NCBI GenBank assembly: GCA_902772625.1
Contig: CACYBP010000241.1
Coordinates: 1-5,156 of the forward strand
Reading direction: 5' to 3'
Length of the DNA stretch: 5,156 nt
Origin: Oscillospiraceae bacterium
Lineage (GTDB): Bacteria > Bacillota > Clostridia > Oscillospirales > QAMX01
The notes beneath the pieces are model-generated. The model was not told where the DNA came from, made no database searches, and saw only the letters and a program-made list of their open reading frames with translations. Made by a program: the position numbers and the translations under genes. Positions 1 to 4,339 of this stretch are shown here, piece by piece; the stretch's first letter is position 1, and every line of letters begins with the position of its first letter.

Positions 1-86
1 CCGTACCGGCGGCGCAGGCAGGTGCTGCGCTCGAGAACGGTCTCGGCGATGTCGAGATAATAGTTGATCTTGTCGCGTCTTTCCAT
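1..86 (-). CDS. dCMP deaminase (ComEB-type), N-terminal fragment cut by the window edge
   Basis: Only the first 28 codons are present, read leftward from an ATG at 84-86. The peptide begins MERRDKINYYLDIAETVLER and continues STCLRRRYG, with a third base of the last codon outside the window. This matches the start of Firmicutes deoxycytidylate deaminases, whose N-terminus typically reads DKxxYYLxIAxxVxxRSTCLRRxYGA just before the zinc-binding deaminase motifs. Such enzymes convert dCMP to dUMP in the cytosol, feeding dTMP synthesis. The zinc ligands (HAE and PCxxC) would lie beyond the left edge, so catalytic competence cannot be judged. A GGGAG ribosome-binding site sits at 98-102, about 11 nt from the start, which is slightly long. 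The gene follows the ABC ATPase by 55 bp on the same strand with no U-tailed terminator between, so co-transcription is likely. Family call is by recognition of a short stretch only. Confidence 0.75.
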   Translation of the reverse strand, partial: MERRDKINYYLDIAETVLERSTCLRRRY

Positions 87-103
87 AGATATGATCACTC
101 CCG

Positions 104-124
104 GCCGGGAAAAGGACTCCCGGC
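104..124 (-). other. hairpin between ABC ATPase and dCMP deaminase
   Basis: On the minus strand GCCGGGA (124-118) and TCCCGGC (110-104) form a perfect 7-bp stem with a 7-nt loop. No U-tract follows, so it is not a typical terminator. It lies directly upstream of the dCMP deaminase ribosome-binding site (98-102). The 9-mer GCCGGGAGT occurs twice in direct orientation on the minus strand (124-116 and 105-97), and the second copy includes the ribosome-binding site. Function is unknown; an mRNA-processing or stability element is possible. Confidence 0.35.
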
Positions 125-141
125 GCGTATTTGCGTTTTTT

Positions 142-825
142 TCAGAGGGCCTTGCCCTTCCCGTCCCCGATCAACCGTCCCCGGTCGATGGTGATGACTC
201 TTTCAAAGGAAGCCGCGGAGGAAAGATCGTGGGTGATCATCACCAGCGTGGCGCCGGTCCGGCGCTCCTCTTTGAGAAGCGAAAGCACTTTCCGGGAGGC
301 CTCGGGATCCAGATTGCCGGTGGGCTCGTCCGCCAGGATCAGGGGCGGATGCCTCACCGTGGCGCGCGCCACGGCGACCCGCTGCTGCTGGCCGCCCGAA
401 AGCTCGCGCGGCAGGTGATCCCTCTTTTCCCACAGGCCCACCCGGCGCAGGGCCTCCTCGGCCATGGCGCGGCGTGCGCTTTTCTTCATCCCCGCGATCA
501 GGAGGGGAAGCTCGACGTTTTCAAAGGCCGTGAAGAAGGGATTCAGATGAAAGTCCTGAAAGACGAAGCCGATGAATTCGGCCCGGAGCGCGGCGCGCTT
601 CGCCGCGGAAAAAGAAGCGACGTCCTTTCCCGCCAGAAGATACCGGCCTCCGTCTGGCTTCAGGAGCAGCCCCAGAAGATTCAGAAGGGTGGACTTCCCC
701 GATCCGGAGGAACCCACCACGGCCACCTCCTCGCCGCGGTCCAGCGAAAGCGAAAGACCGTCCAGAGCCGCGACGCTCCTTCCCTCGACTTCGTAGCGGC
801 GGGTCACGTTTTCCAGCCTGATCAT
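142..825 (-). CDS. ABC transporter ATP-binding protein, MacB/LolD-type
   Basis: A 227-residue cytoplasmic ATPase subunit with the full motif set: Walker A GSSGSGKST (38-46), Q-loop Gln90 in FVFQDFHLNP, signature LSGGQQQR (142-149), Walker B LILADEP (162-168), D-loop NLD (171-173) and switch His199. The FQxFxLxPxxTAxENVELPLL segment (89-109) and the length are typical of the MacB/LolD/FtsE-like group, which powers lipoprotein, macrolide or peptide export or mechanotransmission rather than solute import. The reading frame stays open upstream to an ATG at 975. I chose the ATG at 823-825 because the family begins exactly at MIRLENVTRRY, AAGGGGG at 833-839 lies 7 nt before it, and the longer form would run across the promoter at 947-975. 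No permease gene is adjacent: upstream is a divergent gene and downstream is dCMP deaminase. The substrate therefore cannot be inferred, and the partner must be further downstream or elsewhere. Confidence 0.93.
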   Translation of the reverse strand: MIRLENVTRRYEVEGRSVAALDGLSLSLDRGEEVAVVGSSGSGKSTLLNLLGLLLKPDGGRYLLAGKDVASFSAAKRAALRAEFIGFVFQDFHLNPFFTAFENVELPLLIAGMKKSARRAMAEEALRRVGLWEKRDHLPRELSGGQQQRVAVARATVRHPPLILADEPTGNLDPEASRKVLSLLKEERRTGATLVMITHDLSSAASFERVITIDRGRLIGDGKGKAL

Positions 826-940
826 GCCCGATCCCCCTTTTGCCCGGTTTTGGTTAGTCTCCGCCGGAAGGAGGGAAATATGCGGGCTTCGGAAAGGAAA
901 AGGGGGTGAAAACCGGTTTCTTTGCTTTGCCGCTTCAGTA
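826..940 (-). promoter_or_regulatory. structured 5' leader of the ABC ATPase mRNA
   Basis: From the predicted start site near 940 to the ATG the transcript has roughly 115 untranslated nucleotides. Written as RNA, segment A1 CCGGUUUU (916-909) is perfectly complementary to B1 AAAACCGG (851-844), and A2 CCCCCUUUU (906-898) to B2 AAAAGGGGG (841-833). B2 contains the Shine-Dalgarno site. The order along the RNA is A1, A2, B1, B2, so the two helices cross. They either form a pseudoknot or compete topologically. A2-B2 pairing would bury the ribosome-binding site. A short CTCC/GGAG hairpin sits in the 46-nt stretch between A2 and B1. I do not recognise a known riboswitch class. The complementarity is seen directly; a regulatory role is inference. 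Confidence 0.4.
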
Positions 941-957
941 TGGTTAAGTATACCATA
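939..957. promoter_or_regulatory. inverted repeat over the ABC promoter -10, possible operator
   Basis: TATGGT (939-944) and ACCATA (952-957) form a perfect 6-bp inverted repeat around a 7-bp centre. A second, overlapping repeat pairs GGTTA (942-946) with TAACC (956-960). The first repeat covers the whole -10 element (947-952) of the leftward promoter and its presumed start site, a classic place for a repressor. No regulator gene lies in the window to assign it to. Confidence 0.35.
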
Positions 958-975
958 ACCGGCCGCGGTTTGCAA
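947..975 (-). promoter_or_regulatory. sigma-A-type promoter for the ABC ATPase
   Basis: On the minus strand there is a -35 TTGCAA (975-970), a 17-bp spacer and a -10 TATACT (952-947) preceded by TGG, giving an extended -10. The -35 matches the TTGACA consensus at 4 of 6 positions and the -10 matches TATAAT at 5 of 6. The predicted start site is near 940. The -35 hexamer is its own reverse complement and is also the -35 of the rightward promoter. Confidence 0.7.
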
Positions 976-998
976 TATTTGTTTTTATGTGCTAAAAT
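970..998 (+). promoter_or_regulatory. sigma-A-type promoter for Mini-RNase III
   Basis: The -35 TTGCAA (970-975) is followed by a 17-bp spacer and a -10 TAAAAT (993-998), preceded by TGC so that the extended -10 is TGCTAAAAT. The start site should fall near 1005, leaving a leader of about 27 nt before the ATG at 1032. It shares the -35 hexamer with the opposite promoter. Confidence 0.72.
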
Positions 999-1031
999 CA
1001 GGGACGAAAACCGCGGAAATGAGGTCGGCTT

Positions 1032-1430
1032 ATGAGAGATCGGAAGGAAATGGGAAGCCTGGAGCTGGCGTACCTGGGGGACGCCGTGTACGAGCTTTCG
1101 GTGAGGGAGTATCTTGTGAAAAAAGGCGCGGGCACCGTGGGAGAGCTGAACCGGAAGGCGCTTTCCTTCGTCACCGCCCCGGCCCAGGCCGCGGCGGCGG
1201 AAAGGCTTCTGCCCGCCTTCACCGGGGAGGAGGCGGCGGTGTTCCGCCGCGGGCGCAATTCCCATCCGAAGACCGTGGCCCGGCACAACGACCCCGGGGA
1301 ATACTCTCTGGCCACCGGTCTGGAGGCGGTTTTCGGATACCTCTGGCTCGGCGGGGAAGGGGAGCGGATCGCGGAGCTCTTCGCCCTCTGCCGCGCGGCG
1401 CTGGAGGCCCGGGAAGGACAAAGAGAATAA
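1032..1430 (+). CDS. mrnC: Mini-ribonuclease III
   Basis: A 132-residue protein consisting of a lone RNase III catalytic domain without the double-stranded RNA-binding domain, the defining architecture of Mini-III. The signature helix LAYLGDAVYELSVREYL (12-28) carries the catalytic Asp17 and neighbouring Glu21. The second conserved block has RGRNS (73-77) and ATGLEAVFGYLWL (94-106) with the metal-binding Glu98. In Bacillus subtilis the enzyme is a homodimer that matures the 3' and 5' ends of 23S rRNA within ribosomal particles, aided by L3. GAGG at 1021-1024, 7 nt before the ATG, supports this start; an in-frame ATG at 1050 has its purine-rich site too close. In many Firmicutes mrnC lies between cysS and rlmB, but here it is a single-gene unit with its own promoter and a downstream hairpin terminator. 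All expected active-site residues appear present. Confidence 0.95.
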   Translation: MRDRKEMGSLELAYLGDAVYELSVREYLVKKGAGTVGELNRKALSFVTAPAQAAAAERLLPAFTGEEAAVFRRGRNSHPKTVARHNDPGEYSLATGLEAVFGYLWLGGEGERIAELFALCRAALEAREGQRE

Positions 1431-1431
1431 G

Positions 1432-1449
1432 GGGAGCGGATACGCTCCC
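1432..1449 (+). other. GATA-loop hairpin just after the mrnC stop
   Basis: GGGAGCG (1432-1438) and CGCTCCC (1443-1449) form a perfect 7-bp stem closed by the tetraloop GATA, starting one base past the stop codon. No T-run follows, so on its own it is unlikely to terminate. It may protect the 3' end or assist the larger hairpin immediately downstream. Confidence 0.5.
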
Positions 1450-1453
1450 GATC

Positions 1454-1509
1454 AAAGCAAAGACCCGGCGGACGGGAGACGGTCTCCTGTCCGCCGGGTC
1501 TTGCGCTTT
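1454..1509. terminator. bidirectional hairpin terminator between convergent genes
   Basis: AAGACCCGGCGGAC (1460-1473) pairs perfectly with GTCCGCCGGGTCTT (1489-1502). The stem continues inward through a G-T wobble (1474/1488) and GGAG/CTCC (1475-1478/1484-1487) to a 5-nt loop. Beyond a small internal loop AAAGC (1454-1458) pairs with GCTTT (1505-1509). Rightward transcripts then read GCGCTTTT and leftward ones TTTGCTTTG, so the U-tracts are interrupted but present on both sides. It serves mrnC from the left and the DUF1294 gene from the right; the stop codon of the latter (1510-1512) abuts it. Confidence 0.8.
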
Positions 1510-1794
1510 TCAAAATTCTCCGAAGAGCCGCAGGACGAAAAGCAGATAATAGAGAAGCCCCGCGTGCGCGATGATCAGAAGCGGCAGCCCCAGCATGAAT
1601 TTCGCGTGCTGCGTCTTGTGGCGGACGATGCACATCGCGAGAAATTCCGCGAACGCGCCTCCCAGCGCCCCGACGCCCATCAGCACGGCCTCCGGCACCC
1701 GCCGCGCCCCGCGCTTCGCCGCCGCCTTGTCGAAAAGGGTGAGGAACACCCCGGGAAGAGAGATCAGGATCAGATAGAGGATCAGGTACCGCAC
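1510..1794 (-). CDS. DUF1294 family small membrane protein, GTG start
   Basis: A 94-residue integral membrane protein of unknown function. Family hallmarks are visible: a first membrane helix (about 3-20) ending in the conserved Asp-Lys (22-23), the RRVPE motif (31-35), a Gly-rich second helix (about 37-55), the RHKTQHAKF motif (58-66) and a final hydrophobic segment (67-90). The frame is open to an ATG at 1881. I placed the start at GTG 1792-1794 because the domain begins there, GGGAGG lies 8 nt upstream, and the longer form would add 29 charged, non-family residues and run through the promoter at 1820-1848. The conserved basic and His residues suggest a cytosolic or interfacial site, but no activity is established. 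It is divergent from the LURP-one gene and convergent with mrnC, so it is probably monocistronic. Confidence 0.87.
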   Translation of the reverse strand: MRYLILYLILISLPGVFLTLFDKAAAKRGARRVPEAVLMGVGALGGAFAEFLAMCIVRHKTQHAKFMLGLPLLIIAHAGLLYYLLFVLRLFGEF

Positions 1795-1802
1795 GGGCTT
1801 CG

Positions 1803-1808
1803 CCTCCC
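1803..1808 (-). promoter_or_regulatory. ribosome-binding site that fixes the DUF1294 GTG start
   Basis: Minus-strand GGGAGG with an 8-nt spacer to the GTG at 1794. It is the best Shine-Dalgarno match in the upstream region, and it is the main reason for preferring GTG over the ATG at 1881. Confidence 0.75.
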
Positions 1809-1819
1809 GTTTTTTTCTG

Positions 1820-1848
1820 ATTGTAGCACGGAACGCCGTCTTTTGCAA
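1820..1848 (-). promoter_or_regulatory. sigma-A-type promoter for the DUF1294 gene
   Basis: On the minus strand there is a -35 TTGCAA (1848-1843), a 17-bp spacer and a -10 TACAAT (1825-1820), preceded by TGC to give an extended -10. The start site should be near 1813, giving a very short leader that begins in an A-rich stretch and leads directly into the ribosome-binding site. Confidence 0.75.
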
Positions 1849-1866
1849 TCGGGCGGGAAAAAGGTC

Positions 1867-1894
1867 TTGCATTTGCACCAAACTGTGGTAGAAT
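1867..1894 (+). promoter_or_regulatory. sigma-A-type promoter for the LURP-one gene
   Basis: The -35 TTGCAT (1867-1872) is followed by a 16-bp spacer and a -10 TAGAAT (1889-1894) preceded by TGG, again an extended -10. Its -35 lies 18 bp from the -35 of the leftward promoter, so the two polymerases would face away from closely spaced sites. A second possible -10, TATAAA (1894-1899), has poorer spacing. Confidence 0.65.
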
Positions 1895-1919
1895 ATAAAA
1901 TGACGGGGGATGGGAAATC

Positions 1920-2417
1920 ATGACGCTTTATATCAGGCAGAAGGTCTTTTCCTGGCGCAGCCGTTTTTCAGTGACCGACGGGAACGGGGCTGAAAGGTAC
2001 GCCGTGACCGGCGAGCTCCTGACCTTTGGGCGAAAGCTTCACGTCACCGACACGCTCGGGCGGGAAAAGCTTTTCATCAAGGAAAAAATCTGGTCCTTCC
2101 TCAGCCGGTACGAGCTGTGGATCGACGGCGCGTGCGCGGCCACGGTCCGGCGGGATTTCACCCTCTTCCGGCCGCACTATACTTTTGAAGGCGCGGAGCT
2201 TACCGTGGAAGGAAACTTCTGGGAGCACGATTACACCTTCTTCCGCGCGGGAGAGCCGGTGGGAAGGGTCAAAAAGGCGTGGTTCACCTGGGGCGATTTC
2301 TACGAGCTTACGGTGGACGACCCGTCGCTCGAGCTTTTGCTTCTCGGCGCGGTGATCGTGATCGACAGCGTGGGAGAGAAGCAAGCGGCGGCCGCCGCTG
2401 CGGCCTCGTCCCACTGA
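1920..2417 (+). CDS. LURP-one-related (DUF567, YxjI-like) protein
   Basis: A 165-residue soluble protein that resembles Bacillus YxjI and the plant LURP-one family, which adopt a tubby-like beta-barrel around a central helix. Recognisable blocks are the start LYIRQKVFSWRSRFSVTD (3-20), GELLTFGRKLHVTDTLG (31-47), FIKEKIWSFLSRYELWIDG (52-70), RDFTLFRPHYTFEG (78-91) and VEGNFWEHDYTF (96-107). No catalytic motif is known for the family; membrane-phospholipid or ligand binding has been suggested by the fold. GGGGGAT at 1905-1911 precedes the ATG at a suitable distance. The C-terminus departs from the family: it ends KQ, seven alanines, SSH, encoded over a perfect 16-bp DNA palindrome. It is the first gene of a rightward run: the transporter follows after 46 bp with no terminator that I can see, so read-through is plausible. 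Confidence 0.85.
   Translation: MTLYIRQKVFSWRSRFSVTDGNGAERYAVTGELLTFGRKLHVTDTLGREKLFIKEKIWSFLSRYELWIDGACAATVRRDFTLFRPHYTFEGAELTVEGNFWEHDYTFFRAGEPVGRVKKAWFTWGDFYELTVDDPSLELLLLGAVIVIDSVGEKQAAAAAAASSH
2384..2399. repeat. 16-bp perfect GC palindrome in the LURP-one 3' end
   Basis: AGCGGCGGCCGCCGCT is its own reverse complement and contains a NotI recognition site. It encodes most of the poly-alanine tail. It has no loop and is followed by a T-rich stretch only some 30 bp later, so a terminator role is doubtful. Confidence 0.6.
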
Positions 2418-2426
2418 GGAGCCGGC

Positions 2427-2453
2427 ATAGTTTCATTTCATTTAGATAAATAA
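2427..2453 (+). promoter_or_regulatory. AT-rich patch before the phosphate transporter, possible promoter
   Basis: Of 27 bases 23 are A or T, in sharp contrast to the GC-rich surroundings. The patch holds repeated TTTCA units (2431-2435 and 2436-2440) and a TAGATAAAT stretch that could act as a -10. I find no convincing -35 at the right distance and no clear PhoP-type direct repeat. The AAGGAG ribosome-binding site of the next gene begins at its end (2452-2457). Confidence 0.3.
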
Positions 2454-2463
2454 GGAGATTCTT

Positions 2464-4263
2464 ATGGATATCTTCTCATTTCTGACCGCTCTCGGCGGGA
2501 TCGCGCTGTTCCTATACGGCATGCGCGTCATGGGGAACGGCCTGGAAAAGCTTTCCGGAGGAAAGCTGGAAAAATTCCTGGAACGGGTCACCAGCTCCAG
2601 AATCCTCGGCGTACTGCTCGGCGCGCTGGTGACGGCGGTGCTGCAGTCCTCCTCGGCCACCACCGTGACGGTGGTGGGCTTCGTCAACGCCGGGATCATG
2701 AAGCTTGCCCAGGCGGTAAGCATCATCATGGGCGCCAACGTGGGCACCACGGTGACCGGGTGGATCCTCACCCTTTCCGATCTTCCGAACGGAAGCATCT
2801 GGGGCGATATCTTCCGCGCCACGACCTTCACCCCGGTGATCGCCGTGATCGGGATCCTCTTTCTCATGCTGGGGAAGAAGGACAGACACAAGGCCATCGG
2901 CACCATCATGCTGGGGTTCGCGGTGCTGATGTTCGCGATGCATTCCATCTCCGAGGCGGTTTCGCCTCTCCGGGAGGATCCGGTGTTCACCCAGGCCATC
3001 GGTTATTTCCGCAATCCGATCCTGGGCATCGCGGCCGGAACCGTCGTCACCGCGATCCTGCAGTCCTCCTCGGCTTCGGTGGGTATCCTGCAGGCGCTGT
3101 CGGTGACCGGAAGCATCACCTACGGCACCGCCCTTCCCCTGATCATGGGCATGAATATCGGCGCGTCGGTCCCCGCCCTGCTCTCCAGCGTGGGCGCCAA
3201 GGTGGAGGCGCGGCGCACCGCCTTCCTCTATCTCTATTTTAATATCCTGGGCACGGTGATCTGCCTGCCGCTTTACTATCTTGTGGAATCGATCCTGAAT
3301 AACACCGCCGTCGGCGGCATCGGCGATCTTACCGCCGGCAGCGTGGGCATCGCTCTTGCCAACACCGTGATCAAGGTGGTTGCCACCCTGATCCTTCTGC
3401 CCTTCTCCGATTTCCTCTGCAAGCTCACCGAGATCACCATCCGCGACAAGAAAAAGACCTCGGACGGCATCGCGCTGGAGGAAAGGTTCCTGAAGACCCC
3501 CGGCGTCGCCATCGAGCAGAGCCGCCGCGCGGCGGCCGATATGGCCAACAAAGCCCGGGAGGCGCTTTTCGCCGCTCTGGAATGCGTGGCGAATTTCGAC
3601 CGGCGCAAGGCCGACCGGGTCGAGGAGCTGGAAAACGAGGTGGACCTCTACGAGGACAAGCTCGGCACCTATCTGGTGAAGCTTTCCAGCGCCGACCTGA
3701 CTCTTTCGGCCGGCAACGAGACGGTCAAGCTCCTTCACGCCATCGGCGACTTCGAAAGGATCTCGGACCACGCCTGCAACCTCGTGGATTCGGCCGTGGA
3801 GATCGACGACAAGGAGATCGAATTCTCCGAACCCGCCAAGGCCGATCTCCGGGTCATCACCGGCGCCCTGCGGCACATCGTGAACATGACCTTCGACGCC
3901 TTTGAAAAGGACGACGCCCGGGCCGCCCGGGAGGTGGAGCCTCTGGAGCAGGTCATCGACGATCTGAAGGAGGCCATCAAGCTCCGGCACGTGGAAAGGC
4001 TGGTGGCGGGCGACTGCACCATCGAGATGGGCTTCGTGTTCGCCGACCTTCTGACCAACATCGAAAGGATCTCGGATCACTGCTCCAACATCGCGGTGGC
4101 CCTTCTCCAGATGAGCGACGCGAGCTTTGAGACCCACGGCTCGCTCAACGTCATCAAGAAGGGCGGGGCGGAGTTCCTGGCCGCCTATGAAAAATACGGC
4201 AGCATCTACCGCCTTTCCGACGAGGTGCTGCCCGCGAAGAAGACCGCGGAGACGGCCAACTGA
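2464..4263 (+). CDS. Na+/phosphate cotransporter family protein with C-terminal PhoU-like domain
   Basis: A 599-residue inner-membrane protein of the bacterial NptA/YjbB-like type II Na/Pi cotransporter family. The membrane half (about 1-320) contains the two inverted Na_Pi_cotrans repeats, each with the diagnostic QSSSA motif: QSSSATTVTVVGF (61-73) and QSSSASVGILQAL (200-212). Each is followed by a matching Gly-Asn block, GANVGTTVTGW (90-100) and GMNIGASVPALL (229-240). These motifs form the sodium and phosphate site in the family. A helical cytosolic part (about 345-550) is PhoU-like, with paired metal-binding-type motifs IGDFERISDHACN (427-439) and LTNIERISDHCSN (530-542). Length and order match the usual fused form. 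AAGGAG (2452-2457) gives a good start at 2464. Direction of phosphate flow (uptake or efflux) cannot be decided; PhoU fusions suggest coupling to phosphate status. No pstSCAB or phoBR genes are nearby. Confidence 0.94.
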   Translation: MDIFSFLTALGGIALFLYGMRVMGNGLEKLSGGKLEKFLERVTSSRILGVLLGALVTAVLQSSSATTVTVVGFVNAGIMKLAQAVSIIMGANVGTTVTGWILTLSDLPNGSIWGDIFRATTFTPVIAVIGILFLMLGKKDRHKAIGTIMLGFAVLMFAMHSISEAVSPLREDPVFTQAIGYFRNPILGIAAGTVVTAILQSSSASVGILQALSVTGSITYGTALPLIMGMNIGASVPALLSSVGAKVEARRTAFLYLYFNILGTVICLPLYYLVESILNNTAVGGIGDLTAGSVGIALANTVIKVVATLILLPFSDFLCKLTEITIRDKKKTSDGIALEERFLKTPGVAIEQSRRAAADMANKAREALFAALECVANFDRRKADRVEELENEVDLYEDKLGTYLVKLSSADLTLSAGNETVKLLHAIGDFERISDHACNLVDSAVEIDDKEIEFSEPAKADLRVITGALRHIVNMTFDAFEKDDARAAREVEPLEQVIDDLKEAIKLRHVERLVAGDCTIEMGFVFADLLTNIERISDHCSNIAVALLQMSDASFETHGSLNVIKKGGAEFLAAYEKYGSIYRLSDEVLPAKKTAETAN

Positions 4264-4297
4264 GAAATCCGGCCGGAGAAAGTCTTTTTTAGTGAGA

Positions 4298-4316
4298 CGA
4301 TCCCGCAGGGGGGTCG
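4298..4316 (+). other. hairpin in the transporter-nitroreductase gap
   Basis: CGATCCC (4298-4304) can pair with GGGGTCG (4310-4316), including one G-T wobble, around a 5-nt loop. It ends 9 nt before the nitroreductase ribosome-binding site and leaves that site free. A T6 run at 4285-4290 precedes it instead of following it, so it is not a terminator. Function is unknown and it may be incidental to GC content. Confidence 0.25.
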
Positions 4317-4339
4317 CCGGTACCGAAGGAGAAAAGATT

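Noticed and set aside
64..909. Long plus-strand open frame opposite the ABC ATPase
   Set aside because: It mirrors a gene with all ABC motifs, has no recognisable domain and no good ribosome-binding site; long antisense frames are expected in GC-rich DNA.
826..975. N-terminal extension of the ABC ATPase frame to an ATG at 975
   Set aside because: The added residues have no family similarity, the extension crosses the -10 and the predicted start of transcription, and an excellent ribosome-binding site precedes the ATG at 825.
4271..4290. Possible terminator after the transporter (TCCGGCCGGA palindrome then T6)
   Set aside because: The palindrome has no loop, so at most 3 bp could pair, and 8-9 bases separate it from the T-run. 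It may give weak pausing but is not supported as a terminator.
4127..4339. Upstream extension of the nitroreductase frame into the transporter gene
   Set aside because: It is an out-of-frame overlap with a well-supported gene and has Arg/Ser/Pro-rich, shadow-like composition; the family start and AAGGAG site support 4340.
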